Shown here: one piece after another, positions 38,831 through 50,170 of the stretch
Layout of the letters: each line of letters opens with the position of its first letter
Numbering within the stretch: position 1 is the stretch's first letter
Assembly: GCA_018287875.1 (NCBI GenBank)
Contig: JAGVVL010000013.1
Location: 3,472,001 to 3,536,000, forward strand
Direction of reading: 5' to 3'
Length of the DNA stretch: 64,000 nt
DNA from: Nigrospora sphaerica
Lineage: Eukaryota; Ascomycota; Sordariomycetes; Amphisphaeriales; Apiosporaceae
Translations under genes and position numbers: made by a program
Notes under the pieces: generated by a model
Database searches by the model: none
What the model was told of the DNA's origin: nothing
What the model saw: the letters and a program-made list of their open reading frames with translations, nothing else

Positions 38831-40337
38831 CGCGGCAAGATATAACAGAAGATATCGGGGTAAACGCGATGACGAGGTTGATCTGGCGCATCATATTCTG
38901 CACGAAATATAGAACGGGGATGGCGGCCGTGGGAGGGGCTGCCTAGAGCGTCGCCGCGAGAACGTCACTGAATCGCTAAATCATTTCTTGCTCCTTTGTC
39001 CGGATCGCACCATCCATGAGGTTCGATTCTGTCTACAACCTTGATTTCTTAGAGGAGCAAGTTTAACACGGCGCCATCCAAGAAAATGAAGTGCGGAAAG
39101 CAGAACTAAGCATGTCGGAAGAACATCCTGAAATGCCCCTCGAGGAACGAAGAGAGGACGCTCGACCATATCCGGAAGCTTCTCCACTTACACCTGAGCG
39201 ACGCCCATCATACAGAATCGCATGGTCCCCCCTTTCACCACCCTTGGTCAGGTCTCAGTCGCTTGGTCCTCTGGGAGCCGGGCGGTCACATGATGAAACC
39301 ATTTTTGGTCCACAACGGCAGCGTACTGTATGATGTTTGCCCGGCGAGAAATGGATCCACGAGGACGAGATGAACGAGAGGTTGACCAAACCTGTGCTTC
39401 TGATCCGTCATAGGTAATAGTACACTGTGGGCGGATCTGTAAGCTGGTCTCAAACCCCTTCGGAGTGGTTCCTGAACGGTATAACCTATGCAGTGAGCGC
39501 GCCTATTGCTTTCGATTGGGTGTGAGTTGGGCGGTGCAGCGGTGAAATGGCTCGTATCGAGCATGGGCATATGGCGAGTGGTCAAGGATGAAAATAGCCA
39601 TAGACGGTTTGTAAGTATCCATTCGGATATTCGGGTGGGTGGGGGTCGCGCATTGCTGTGGGAGATGGGCCGGCAATGAGGCGCAAATACACAGTTCGCA
39701 ACGGGGGCCGTGGGCAGCGGGTGCGGTAGCTCGCATCCAAGGCGCCGTCAGCCGAAAACCTACCGAAGAAGTGCCTCGTGGTAACCAAGCGACTGGAAAG
39801 GGTGGAAACGGGGAAGCGGTCGCGATTGGGAGCGGGCGCGCACAGGGGGAACCATGAAGACCTCACCTAAACTGATACGCCAAGGCCCTAGACACGCCCC
39901 GAAGTGGGTCACGGAGTAGTCCCTACCGAAGCCCGAACGGAAAGGGGCATGTGCTTCTTATCGCTATTTTTCCATGGCTCAGTGACTGGCAAATTGCCCA
40001 GGGGGGACGAGGGCGGAGAAATTCGGTAGTCGCCCTTCGTCTGCAACGTCGCAGTGTCGCAATGCCGGAGTAGGGCGGCCTTCCGCACACGGGCTACTAA
40101 TGGACGGCACCAATCCCTTTTCAGGCCGACGCCCGAGGGGCCCCATGCCAGATCCAAACTCCCATGAACTACGGCTTGCTTTTGACGGCAGGTATAAGAG
40201 GCACGGCGATGGGCTCGCTGGGAGTGTTTGGGGAGGGGTAGAGGCATCACGACGAGAAGCCACGACCACACGATCCAGCACGGCTCGTCTCTAGTTCTTC
40301 GAAGGCCTTACGCTCTTTTGGCACTGATCTCGTCGCC
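38831..40337. other. Intergenic, possible tail of the decayed gene
   Basis: Short acidic, protein-like stretches occur up to about 39290 but no frame is sustained. The rest is the promoter region of the arabinanase gene. Confidence 0.4.
40193..40198 (+). promoter_or_regulatory. TATA box of the GH43 gene
   Basis: TATAAG lies 145 nt upstream of the arabinanase ATG, in a normal position for a fungal secreted-enzyme gene. Confidence 0.45.
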
Positions 40338-41309
40338 ATGATTTTCTCAACCGCTGCTGTCTGGGGCTTGCTGGGCGCGGTCGCCACGGCCGTCACGATC
40401 CCGGCCGAGCTTATGCCGCGCCAAAACATCAACCCCGGCGCCGTCTCGGGCGACACCTTCTGGCACGATCCCACCGTGGTCAAGACGCCGGGCGGCTCGT
40501 ACATCGCCGCCTACACGGGCGACAACATCCAGCTCAAGACGTCGACGGACCGCACCAACTGGCGCAACGCCGGCGCCGCCTTCCCCAACGGCGCGCCGTG
40601 GACGACGACCTACACGGGCGGCGCAAAGAACCTCTGGGCGCCCGACATCTCGTACCGCAACGGCCAGTACTACATGTACTACTCGGCCTCGAGCTTCGGC
40701 TCGACCCGCTCCGCCATTTTCCTGGCCACGAGCCCCTCGGGCCTGTCGGGCACGTGGACGGACCGGGGCCTCGTCATCGAGACCACTGCCAAAAGCGACT
40801 TCAACGCCATTGACCCCAACCTCATCGTCGACGCGCAGGGCAAGTGGTGGCTCTCCTTCGGCTCCTTCTGGTCCGGCCTCAAGATCATGGCGCTCAACCC
40901 CAGCACGGGCAAGCGCGCCGACAACAACATCATCGCCATCGCCGCCCGCCCCAACGCCGGCGGCGCCATCGAGGCCCCCTTCATCACCCGCCGGGGCAAC
41001 TTCTACTACCTCTGGGTCTCCTTCGACAAGTGCTGCCAGGGCGCCTCCAGCACCTACCGCATCATGGTCGGCCGCTCCACCAGCGTCACCGGCCCCTACG
41101 TCGACAAGGCCGGCGTCGCCATGATGCAGGGCGGCGGCACCCAGATGATGTCGAGCCACGGTGGCATCCACGGGCCCGGCCACAACGCCGTCTTCTCCGA
41201 CGTCGACGCCGACGTCCTGGCCTACCACTACTACAACAACGCCGGCACCGCCCAGATCGGCCTCAACCTGATCCGCTACGACAGCAATGGCTGGCCCGTC
41301 ATCTACTAG
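40338..41309 (+). CDS. Secreted endo-1,5-alpha-L-arabinanase, glycoside hydrolase family 43
   Basis: An intronless gene of 323 aa. The signal peptide is MIFSTAAVWGLLGAVATA, and a likely Kex2-type processing site (MPRQN) follows near residue 30. The five-bladed propeller family's three acidic residues are all in place: Asp44 in FWHDPTVV (general base), Asp159 in FNAIDPNL and Glu212 in GAIEAPFI (general acid). Other family blocks are NLWAPDISYRNGQYYMYYS, SFGSFWSGLK and SSHGGIHGPGHNAVF. The predicted role is cleavage of alpha-1,5-arabinan side chains of pectin outside the cell, or of arabinan-derived oligosaccharides. Length is usual for a catalytic domain without a carbohydrate-binding module. 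A CE12 pectin esterase lies 6 kb away, but other genes intervene. Confidence 0.94.
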   Translation: MIFSTAAVWGLLGAVATAVTIPAELMPRQNINPGAVSGDTFWHDPTVVKTPGGSYIAAYTGDNIQLKTSTDRTNWRNAGAAFPNGAPWTTTYTGGAKNLWAPDISYRNGQYYMYYSASSFGSTRSAIFLATSPSGLSGTWTDRGLVIETTAKSDFNAIDPNLIVDAQGKWWLSFGSFWSGLKIMALNPSTGKRADNNIIAIAARPNAGGAIEAPFITRRGNFYYLWVSFDKCCQGASSTYRIMVGRSTSVTGPYVDKAGVAMMQGGGTQMMSSHGGIHGPGHNAVFSDVDADVLAYHYYNNAGTAQIGLNLIRYDSNGWPVIY

Positions 41310-41926
41310 CTTTCGTCTCGTGCGGCAACACCCAAGGAGTTGTTGATTCGCCCATGTATATATGTTTAGGAGAGGGGGTTGTATATAAAGAACAGAAGCT
41401 CGGTACGGGTTTCAAACGAGTGACGCCACACCCTTGCTGCCCCGTCTGCCCAACGTGGTAGGTGGATGGCCAATACGTGAAACCACATGCGCCGAAGCCT
41501 GCACCGTCCTTGAGGCTGCGCAAGTTCAGTGATATGAGATTGCGCGTCCCTCATTGGCTTGGGCGCCACATTCTTTTACGCCAAAGATGGCAGACGGATG
41601 CGGGGAGGGCAATCATGCCTCGGGTATTTGTAAGCTCCGAATTAATCATCGTGCTTATTTTGCTGATGTCACGACGCGCACACGTCTAGGTTATTAAGCA
41701 CAGTTCGAGTCTTTGTGCAGACATACGCACTCACTGGGCTATATAGAGCAAGGGATACTTGTAATATCAACAATCAATTGAGACGGAAACGCACCGTCTC
41801 AGCCCCCGCCGACCGGTACACCCACCCACTCACTCGTACGCATATACAAACCGAGAGTGAAGGAGTGTTACTGCTACACGCCATAAGAATATTCGACTTG
41901 CTTTGTCAACCTAGCCCCAGGACATA
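41310..41926. other. Intergenic with probable SDR promoter
   Basis: A TATATAG at 41740-41746 lies 187 nt upstream of the dehydrogenase ATG. No gene recognised. Confidence 0.45.
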
Positions 41927-42768
41927 ATGACGCAGACCATCGCTTTGATCACCGGTGGAAACCGCGGTTTAGGCGAGGGCGTTGTGAAGCGGTTCCTCGA
42001 AAAGCCCAACCAGGTTCGTATGACCTGCTGTCGTAGTTCTTTTTGTTTCGCGACAGCAAGAATGCCCCGGTGCCCCAAACACTGGCCAAACTAACCGATA
42101 CCGAACAGATTGTTATCGCGGCCGTCCGCGATCCCAGTCATGCGACGGCCAAGGCGCTGTCCGACCTGCCCAAGGGCGAGGGCAGCCGGCTCATCGTGGT
42201 CAAGTACGACGCGGCGGTGGAGCAGGACGCCTTCGGCGCGGTGCGGGAGCTGGAGGAGAAGCACGGCATCGAGCACCTCGACGTCGTCGTGGCCAACGCG
42301 GGCATCTCGAAGAACTTCCCGCTGGTGCGGGCGGTGACGCGGGCCGACATCCAGGAGCACCTCGACGTCAACGTCTTCGGCGTCATCTCGCTCTACCAGG
42401 CGACGCGGGGCATGCTGCAAAAGTCGCCGGCGAGGCCCGTCTTCGCGCCCGTCGGCTCCTCGGCCGGCACCCTCAGCCGCCAGCCCGCCTTCCCCAACGC
42501 CTCGTACGGCGCCTCCAAGTCCATGGTCAACTGGTACGGCGTCCGCATCAACGCCGAGGACGACTGGCTCACCGCCTACGTCCTCGACCCCGGCTTCGTC
42601 CAGACCGACATGGGCAACGCGGGCGCCCGCGCGCTCGGCCTGAGCGAGGGGCCCACCGTCAGCGTCGACGAGTCCTGCGACGGCCTTTACAAGGTCCTCG
42701 CCACGGGCACCAAGGAGAAGTACGGCGGCAAGCTCGTCCTGTACACCGGCGAGGTCATGGACTGGTGA
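41927..42768 (+). CDS. Short-chain dehydrogenase/reductase (ketoreductase-like)
   Basis: Two exons (41927-42013 and 42109-42768) give 248 aa; the 95-nt intron has a CTAAC branch site and CAG acceptor. Classical SDR motifs are present: the NAD(P)-binding TGGNRGLG (9-16), VANAGIS (NAG at 92-94), a serine at GSSAG (146-147), and the catalytic Tyr162 and Lys166 in SYGASK. DPGFVQTDMG follows the active site. This pattern and length resemble fungal norsolorinic-acid-ketoreductase-like SDRs (sniffer type), which reduce carbonyls with NADPH in the cytosol. There is no biosynthetic neighbour, so the substrate is open. Confidence 0.9.
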
Positions 42769-42848
42769 TTGGGAAGCACCTCGGCTGTAAAGACGAACCA
42801 CACACTTTTGAGCATATTCCAATGCTCTGGTGCCATTGAAGGGGTCTA

Positions 42849-43407
42849 TGTTACAACCCCAAGAACCCAAGCCAAGAATGGTGGCTAGGGCACCACATTA
42901 GCCACCCAGGGACCTCACCAGCCACGAGAGGAATCCGCAAGAAGGGAACAATGGGAAGTGTATACCCAAGCAATGGGAACATTCCTCCGAAGGCAAGGTT
43001 GCCTAAGCAAGGGAACATTCCCCAGGCAAAAGAAGATCTCCCCCTTCGGGAAAGAAGGAAAAGGAGGTCACGTGACGGATCTCGGGATCTGGGCGAGAGC
43101 CAGAGAGCCGGGCTCGATGGGATCTCACGAGATCCGCGAGATCGAAAATATTAATGAGGGAACGACTTGGTATATAATCTAGGATTTCCTACATAGACAT
43201 TCATTACCTTGGTATTAATTTAAGTATCCATCTCACCTATGGATGGGCCTACAGCCTAACGACCTATTATGAAGTTCAGTTCCAACTAGTGAAGCACCCT
43301 TCAGTCATCAGTTACTAGGCGACCAGTGTTTAAGCAGACAGACGCTCTCTGTCTCTGATTGTCCAAACCCTACAGCTAGCACTACCATAGGTATAGCGTT
43401 GGTTACA
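42849..43407. mobile_element. Solo LTR of a retrotransposon with 5-bp target-site duplication
   Basis: A 559-bp element begins TGTTACAACC and ends GGTTACA, the TG...CA ends required of LTRs. It is flanked on both sides by the perfect 5-bp repeat GTCTA (42844-42848 and 43408-43412). A TATATAA lies at 43171-43177, as expected for an LTR promoter. No reverse transcriptase, integrase or second LTR is present, so this is a solo LTR left by recombination. It sits 80 bp downstream of the dehydrogenase stop codon. Copia or gypsy type cannot be decided from the LTR alone. Confidence 0.8.
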
Positions 43408-43412
43408 GTCTA

Positions 43413-45024
43413 TTCGTTGTGCCACCCAGCGAATAGCTACAAATACGTTTGCCCGGGGCAGCAAAGGGGAGGTGTCAGCCGGAATCCATGTCGTGTGATT
43501 CACACAGAGGCAAGCTCCAACTTCCCGGCTTACTTACGGCCGGGCGGTATCCTCCAAGGGTCTAGCAGAAATCGTCAAACGCGCTACAAAATACGCGTGG
43601 TCTGCGTGTGCATGCGCAAGCGTTCATCTAGACAAGAGGTGGCCTCTGCGACGGTTCTCACCTTTGGCTCTGAAACTGGCGAATTTAGCCTGCCTAATCA
43701 ATTTCGACAGAATCTTCAGACGGTACAGCGCTTTGACGGAGGGTACATGTTACGAATATGTAACATTCATGACGCCATATGTACCAAAAGCCCATGGCGA
43801 TTTCAAGCGGGAAGGAACGCTAAGTCACAGGTTTAGATATGCACGTAACAGTGGCCCCGCCGGTCTGTAAAGCTTCACACGTCCAATGCACCACTTTACG
43901 ACTAGGTCGACATCGGGCGGCAGCCGTCTAGATGTGAGCCGGAAGCCTCTCGTTGACTCAACAGTAGCCCGTGAACATACCAATGGAAAAAGCTTTTTTG
44001 GACGTAGGTGAGTATCCCCCTCCTTCGTTGGGCAATTCAGGATCGATAGATGCATCAGAAATATCTTAAACATTTCTGACGGCCGCGCACTCGCGGTAGG
44101 ACCTTCGGCACCCTTCATATATGCACAGGCCGTGGCGAGCGACGATCAAATAACATATTGAAAGGAAACATACTGAAACCATGAAAACCGTGACATCTTA
44201 ACCCAAGTGGTATTCACGACGCCGTTCTAGAACTCAGCACTGAATGATTACCGGCATTAAGTAGGTCCGCGCTCACGTCCGACCTCGGGGGGGCCAGTAT
44301 CCCATTACATTGATGCGGTCAAGAGCACGAGTAACAGAATGCAAATGACTAATTGCCTTCTAGAAGTATTGGGCACAGGACTAGTTAAGTAGGTAAAGAA
44401 ATCTCCGACGACGGGCCCTTTGGCTAGCACAGGTCCACTCTTTCCTCCAATGCCGATGCTGTAGGCCGTATACCGCCCCCTGAGTATTCGATGTAGAGCC
44501 CCTGTGACGGGCCGACTCGGTGGACTCCCACCGTACTGCTAACCGGTCCAAGAATCTCTGAACCATGCTTTTCATGAGCACTAGGGTAAGTGAGGCAGCT
44601 ATACCTACTTATATACATACAGCCAGCCTGAGACGTGTTATATATCGACCGTATTTCAGCACGCACCGCACCCAGGACAATGGACTTTGTATTTCGCCTT
44701 CGGCACACACCCGATATACCCTTCAGACTGGAATATGACCTATAAGTTGTAGCTGAAGGGCCCTAGTTAACAAGTCCTTCTAACACATCACCCGTCATAC
44801 TCCTGCCCACTTTTATGAGGTCAGGTAGAGATGAGACCAGAGGCCCCAACAACAATTATGATCATTGACTCATATTAAGCAGTCCATCAGGCGATGTGTA
44901 CAGCCTTGAAGCAACCGGCTTGTTCTTTCAAAAAACCAAGCGAAAATCCCTCGTGGGTCTCGGTCAAAATTTGTTTTCTTTAACAAGAGCGGTAGGTGAC
45001 AATTTTTCAACTACAACAGTAGCA
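43413..45024. other. Intergenic
   Basis: No gene recognised. A short palindrome (ATGTTACGAATATGTAACAT) lies near 43747. Open frames are short and without motifs. Confidence 0.45.
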
Positions 45025-45096
45025 GGCCTTGTGGCGCAACGGTAGCGCGTCAGATTCCAGTCCTGAAGGTTATCCGTTCAAATCGGGTCAGGGTCA
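45025..45096 (+). tRNA. tRNA-Trp (anticodon CCA)
   Basis: A 72-nt cloverleaf: acceptor GGCCTTG/CAGGGTC (7 pairs with two G-T), D stem GCGC/GCGC with loop AACGGTA, anticodon loop TTCCAGT (CCA at 34-36), T arm ATCCG TTCAAAT CGGGT, and discriminator A. A box A and box B are readable, and a T5 polymerase III terminator follows. The sequence closely resembles eukaryotic nuclear tRNA-Trp. The anticodon stem has an A31-C39 mismatch. There is no intron. Confidence 0.87.
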
Positions 45097-47608
45097 GCAT
45101 CTTTTTGAGGTTGAATGAAGAAGCCCCAGGTGGCAAGTCCTGAAACCATCTTCCTTCTTCTTTTTTTCGCCAATGACGACCTCTGGCTTGACCTAACGAC
45201 TAGCAAAGCATGGTCAGCTATGTTCTGGTTGCTGCACGAGTTGTCTTGCCTTGCGTATTCTGCCTCGGGGCCTGACGCTCGTTCCGTTTTGGTTCGACTA
45301 TCCCAGTCCTCATGCCTTTCTTCTTCAACCTTTGTCACCATTTTCCCACCTTCAATAGCGGCACAGGCGTACACATGTCGTTCATGACCGTTGATAGGAT
45401 GTGTACTGGCGCTCCCCGCACGCAGGGCTTGGCTTCCTCAGTAATGCTGTTACCCATGCCTTCGACAATCTATTCGTGCCATGATTTTCACTAGTCGCGA
45501 GGGCCACCAAATCCTGAGCAGCGAACTCAAGTGTAAGCGCCGGGCCCAGATCATAGGCCTCTCTTGGAATGATCCGTGTTTCAAAGTGGTTCCTGGCGAG
45601 AGACAAGCCATGACCCCGGTGCTCCCCGATGCAACAACGTACGACGCGGAGACTCGGTCTTGGCTGTAGTCAGGCCTGGCACATTGAGGAACCCGCACAA
45701 GCCAGTCTTTCCCACATGGTGAAAATACTTCTGTCATCCCCGTGCAGCCGTCAATCCTGGTGAAGACCCGCCGGTAGCCTGGCATTTTCGGTGAGCTGGG
45801 CCAAGCACATGGTGCATCCGTCAGGTTCCAAGCCCGGTTTATAGCCTGGAAGGAATGAGCCCAGGGCAGAGGATCACTTGGTTTCTGTTCATAGGTTCAC
45901 GTCACGTTGACAACCGATGATGAAGAGGCCAAAGCCCGAACCGGATCGGCCAAATCCCCGGCAGGCCGCCAGGGGAACGGTCGGCATCGCCTTGAAGCGT
46001 AGTGGCTGCGCCAGCAGTGGTCGTCATCGTCTTCATCGTCGTTGCGCGCGAGAAAAGCTCGGCTGAAGGCAATCTCGTGTGGGTTCTTGTGTCGGCTCGT
46101 CGCCGGGCCCTGTGTCGGCTGCTCGTCGCACTCTCGTGCTCTGAAATATCAAGCGCCATGGCTTGCCCTCGCTCATGCGCAGCAAAGGCAAGGTCATCCT
46201 CTATCCAAGCTCTCGGAGCCGTAAATGTGGCATATGCGCGGGCAATCCCACCAGAGACCTTTCCGCCTCAAACTAGCGAGTCGCATACCCCAGCATGCTG
46301 GAGCGGGAAAATGAAGGAATCGCTGGCATATTATAGGCGGGGTCCCCATGCCCGGGGAGAAAGTAGTTGAATCGGATACAGAGCTGGCGGGGGAAAGAGC
46401 ATGGTCCTGGACCGAGAATACCGCCAACGGTGGATAGCTCGCGCTAACAAGGCGGCGGTACCGAGGGGCCGGGCGACCAAGTCGCGTAAGAAATGGCATA
46501 CCGGGAAACAAGACGGCGGAAGACGCTTGGGCTTGGGTAGTTGCCCCTCGTGCCATCAAGCTCGTGAGCCGCCTCGAAGATGCGCGGGAGAGGGGGAGGT
46601 TGCTTCGTAGACGACGTCGGTCGCGGCCACGCTGCCGCCGCGCCCGTCCCGGAAAGCGTACATGCAGCGCACCTCGACGGTTCTTCCGGCCTCGTCGGAC
46701 TGATCGATGCACAGCGCGTATCTTCCAATCGGGAGGGACGACTACAGCCTCGCCAGGCACGGCGGTGCTTCTTTCAGGTTCGGATGGATGCGGCCATCGA
46801 CGATGATAGGGAAACGCGTGGCCGGGGGTCACCACAGATTCAGGAAAGCGCATCGTTCGCTGAGGGGAATTCGAGCGCGGGGAACATGTTGCCCGGCTCG
46901 TAATTATGATGGCGTACATGATGTAGGGGGAAAACAGAACCCTGCCAAGTGCCTGTAAATGAATACCGGCAATGGAGGCAAAGGCTTTCCGGTCAGTGCA
47001 GGTGTGTCTCGCAGCTACTCGACGCTAGTGCAGGTCAAGGCAGCGTCAGATGGATAAGCCCGTTACGGTCCCCATGGGGCGTTTGTAGCACATGTACATG
47101 TGGTAGTACTTATTCCGGGGCTAATCCAACGTACTTCCCAAGATTGCGGACCGGTAGGAACTTCATCAAGGCCGCAACTGGGAACGATACGCTTGGCACG
47201 GCTCTGATATCCGGGACAGGACGGCCCGCACAGCTCGGTGAAAGAAGGCCCACGGATCCCATGGAAAGCCCGGCGGAACACGATGGACCCATGGGATGCA
47301 GCTCCGTCGTAGCGCTCTGGTACCCGCGTCCGAACTGGCGCGTGCAAACAGACGGTCTCATTGAAAATAAATGCATTGAAAGTATCTCGACGGCGCCGTT
47401 CTCCGGACCGAAACCCCTTCGACGTGAGGGGGCAAATGCCGAATCCAAGATCGGACCACCATCGTGACCGTAGTACAATGAGGACCAAGATGGAACATGA
47501 ATCCGGCTCCCTCTTGTTCGGACATGCGTCGTACTCTCCCTCTCCTTCTCTCTCGGTCCTCGAGAACCAACTCGCCTCCCGACCCCCCTCGTGACCGCTC
47601 TCCCCCCC
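45097..47608. other. Intergenic with a possible coding relic
   Basis: About 2.5 kb. Apart from the relic at 46.56-46.83 kb, I found only short frames; 45785-45450 (minus, ATG start, 111 codons) has no recognisable motif. Confidence 0.4.
46556..46830 (-). pseudogene. Possible decayed coding fragment, unknown family
   Basis: One minus-strand frame reads FPIIVDGRIHPNLKEAPP, then a TAG (46744-46742), then LPIGRYALCIDQSDEAGRTV, EVRCMYAFRDGRGG and VAATDVVYEATSP, ending at TGA (46558-46556). The composition is protein-like and better than the longer overlapping frames. The stop could come from CAG by C-to-T. No ATG or splice context was found, so it is a fragment at best. Confidence 0.3.
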
Positions 47609-48430
47609 TTACAGGCGGTACGGACGGGGAGCGTTGGACTTGATGTAGGGGGCCAGAGTGGTGGTGCCGTTCATCTGGGTGGCGATGGCCTGGGCGAAGG
47701 CCTGGGCGGCGAGGTCGGCGCCGCGGGGGCTCGTGTGGGTGTGGTCGCGGGGGTAGAGGGCGTTGGTGGCCTGGTTGCCGAGCTTGCGGTAGGTGTTGGC
47801 GACGGCCTGGTAGTGGTCGACGAAGCCGACGCGGTCGGGGGTGCCGAGGGCGCGCTGGGCGCGCGCCATGAGGTCGACGAAGCGCGGGCCGGCGCCGCCG
47901 TAGAAGCTGCCGCCCTCCCAGAGGTTGTTGGGCGTCTGCGTGCTGAGGACGACGGTGGCGCCGCGGCCCGTCATGAGCCGCGCCGCCTGGATGATGTAGA
48001 AGGGGAACGTGTAGACCGTCTTGCCCGTCTTGTCCGACACGCACGTCTCGGTCCCCGTGCCGGGGCACGCCGACCGCCCGTTGTCGTTGCTGCGCGGCGA
48101 CCCGCCGTCGTTGTGCCCGAACTCCATGACGACGATGTCGCCCGCCTTGACCTCGTTGGCCACGGCCTGGAACCGCCCCTCGTCCGTGTACGACCGCGCC
48201 GACCGCCCGCCGATGGCGCGGTTCACCACGGCCGTCGTCGCGTACTGCCCAAAGTAGGCGCCCCAGCCGTCCGTCGCCCCGTCGTTGGCGCCCCGCGCCG
48301 CCATCGTGCTGTCGCCGCAGAGGTAGATGGTCGGCCCCGCGCGCGGCTCCGGACTCGCGACCGGCGGGTCTGCCGCGAGGGACAGCGCCGCCGCCGCGAG
48401 CAGGCTCCACGCGTGCGCGGGGAAATGCAT
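47609..48430 (-). CDS. Secreted rhamnogalacturonan acetylesterase, carbohydrate esterase family 12
   Basis: An intronless gene of 273 aa beginning with a signal peptide (MHFPAHAWSLLAAAALSLAA). It is an SGNH-fold hydrolase with all four blocks: GDSTMAARG (nucleophile Ser41), NRAIGGRSARSY (oxyanion Gly), VMEFGHNDGG (Asn107) and the catalytic dyad in RDHTHTSPRG (Asp229, His232). TPNNLWEGGSFYGGAGPRF and FVDHYQAVANTY are also typical of fungal CE12 enzymes. It is predicted to remove acetyl groups from the rhamnogalacturonan I backbone outside the cell, opening pectin to lyases and hydrolases. A TATATTA lies about 145 nt upstream of the ATG on this strand. Confidence 0.94.
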   Translation of the reverse strand: MHFPAHAWSLLAAAALSLAADPPVASPEPRAGPTIYLCGDSTMAARGANDGATDGWGAYFGQYATTAVVNRAIGGRSARSYTDEGRFQAVANEVKAGDIVVMEFGHNDGGSPRSNDNGRSACPGTGTETCVSDKTGKTVYTFPFYIIQAARLMTGRGATVVLSTQTPNNLWEGGSFYGGAGPRFVDLMARAQRALGTPDRVGFVDHYQAVANTYRKLGNQATNALYPRDHTHTSPRGADLAAQAFAQAIATQMNGTTTLAPYIKSNAPRPYRL

Positions 48431-48571
48431 GGTGACCGTGGTGGAAGGAAGAGGGGGTTAGCAATGCAAGGGGCGCGCGTTGAGTGCGTGTACGCCGAGG
48501 CGGTGGAGCAGAGAGGACTGGGCTGCTGGGCAGGAGAGGGCCGAGTATTCAGAGCGCCGGCACCCGGGGAC

Positions 48572-48578
48572 TAATATA
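48572..48578 (-). promoter_or_regulatory. TATA box of the CE12 gene
   Basis: TATATTA on the minus strand about 145 nt upstream of the esterase start codon. Confidence 0.45.
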
Positions 48579-48738
48579 CGCGCGACCGGGCAGCGTGTAT
48601 CTCATTTTCCCAATATCGACCCCAGGGTTCGACGGACAAATGGTATCCCAGCCAAGAAGGCCGGGGGGGAGAACCATGGTCGGGGAATGTCCTCGTGCCC
48701 GGGGGACGTTGCATTGCGTCCCTCATTCATGGCCGTGG

Positions 48739-48757
48739 ACACACACACACACACACA

Positions 48758-48810
<53 letters not shown>
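48739..48810. repeat. Compound microsatellite (AC)11(TC)25
   Basis: Perfect AC units (48739-48760) pass directly into perfect TC units (48761-48810). It lies about 310 bp upstream of the CE12 start codon. The purine/pyrimidine tract could adopt unusual DNA structure. Confidence 0.95.
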
Positions 48811-48815
<5 letters not shown>

Positions 48816-50170
48816 CGCCCATCGATACTTACTACGTACTTACCCATACGTCCCTCCTGTCCGCCTATCCCTCCCCCACCTCGGCGGCCCGGTCGTCTGC
48901 CCGGCTCCGCATGGCGAGGGGGAAGGGGGAGGGGAAGGGAGGGTGGGGGGGGGGGAGGGATAAAGTGAAATCAAAACGACCTGCCTGCATTTCGGGCGGC
49001 ACTTGGATCTCCATGAACTCAAAACGGCAAGCGGTTTTGCTTCTTTCTCCACCTCTTCGGCCGTGCCCCCGCCCCAAATCCCACCAACCATGTTCGCCCG
49101 GTGCCCGCCCGCTCCACTGGGAACCGCAGCGCGTCCTCCGATGGGACGGCCGTCCGATTGGAGCCCGACGGAAGGGAGGGCCACGGGATATCGGGGCCTA
49201 CTCAGCCATCATTCTCTGGGAGGAGAGGCGGGGCGAGAGCGACCGAGCCGGTAGGGAAACCGCCGCGCCGTCTCCTTGCGGTCTACGGGCGGGCGGACGG
49301 GCGGATCCAAGAAGGCGTGGCCTACGCCCGAACATTCACGTCTCTCCTTCGTGATACCGCATGGCTATCCGTCGGACTCGGGGCGTCAGTGACGAGCCCG
49401 CGAGGCTGTGCACTTACAAGAGAACACAGGCCGGCCGCACGAGACCCCAAAATTCGTGGATCGGACTCTGGGCGTGGGCTGGGGTACGTTATGTCTAGCA
49501 TCCCCGACCGTCAAGGCACGGGCTCCCCGCAGGAGAGGGGTGAGGGGAAAAGGGCGTGATAGTAATAGGCCACGCGCGGTATAGAACGGCCGAGTTGACT
49601 CCATCAGTCACAGACGCGCGCCGCGTTTCAGCGGCCTGGCGAAAGCCTGCTTGCTGGTGGCCTGGCGCCACTAATAAAAGTTGCTTCTTCCCGTCCGGGG
49701 GTCTCCCTCCTTCACCAATGGCCCGCTTCCGAAAAATTGCGTCTGATTATTCGCATACCATGAATGCCCCGAATCGCGACGACGTGCTATTTTTGGATGG
49801 CGCCCAAGGGAAAGCAAAAGCATGAAGCGCGCCAGTGGCACGACGAGAAACGCCGAGAACAGCGTTGGAATCTTTCTAGTCTCGGGATCGGCCATAAAAG
49901 GGGATGGATTCCCTCTCGGGACCTACGGCATGAACCTCGCCGCCTTCATTCGAGGTCTAAGCCACCCGTCGCCTTCGTTCCATGTCTAAGCCAGCCACCC
50001 GTCACGCGCACTCACTGCTCATGCCGCCGTCGGCCCACGGGCATACTGCTTCATCGCAGCGCGAGCTCTTTCCTAAAGGGCTGTGTACCCCTAGGTTTGC
50101 CCGCTCCTCCTCCTCCTCCTTCACTGGCCGAGGGGAATTTGGGAGACTGTCCAGGGTCCCACCCGAGCCC
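48811..50170. other. Intergenic
   Basis: Between the CE12 promoter side and the 3' end of the dehydrogenase gene. A G-rich run lies near 48926-48961. No gene recognised. Confidence 0.5.

Noticed and set aside
40347..41228. 293-codon minus-strand open frame
   Set aside because: Antisense of the GH43 gene, whose signal peptide and three catalytic acids are on the plus strand.
45450..45785. 111-codon ATG-initiated minus-strand frame
   Set aside because: Protein-like in parts, and a neighbouring frame also looks plausible, but there is no motif, splice logic or promoter to support a gene.
46194..46919. 241-codon minus-strand frame
   Set aside because: Arg/Ser/Pro-rich; a shorter frame in the same place has more protein-like sequence.
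47591..48574. 327-codon plus-strand and 368-codon minus-strand frames over the CE12 gene
   Set aside because: Alternative frames of the esterase; Arg/Pro-rich composition and no domain.
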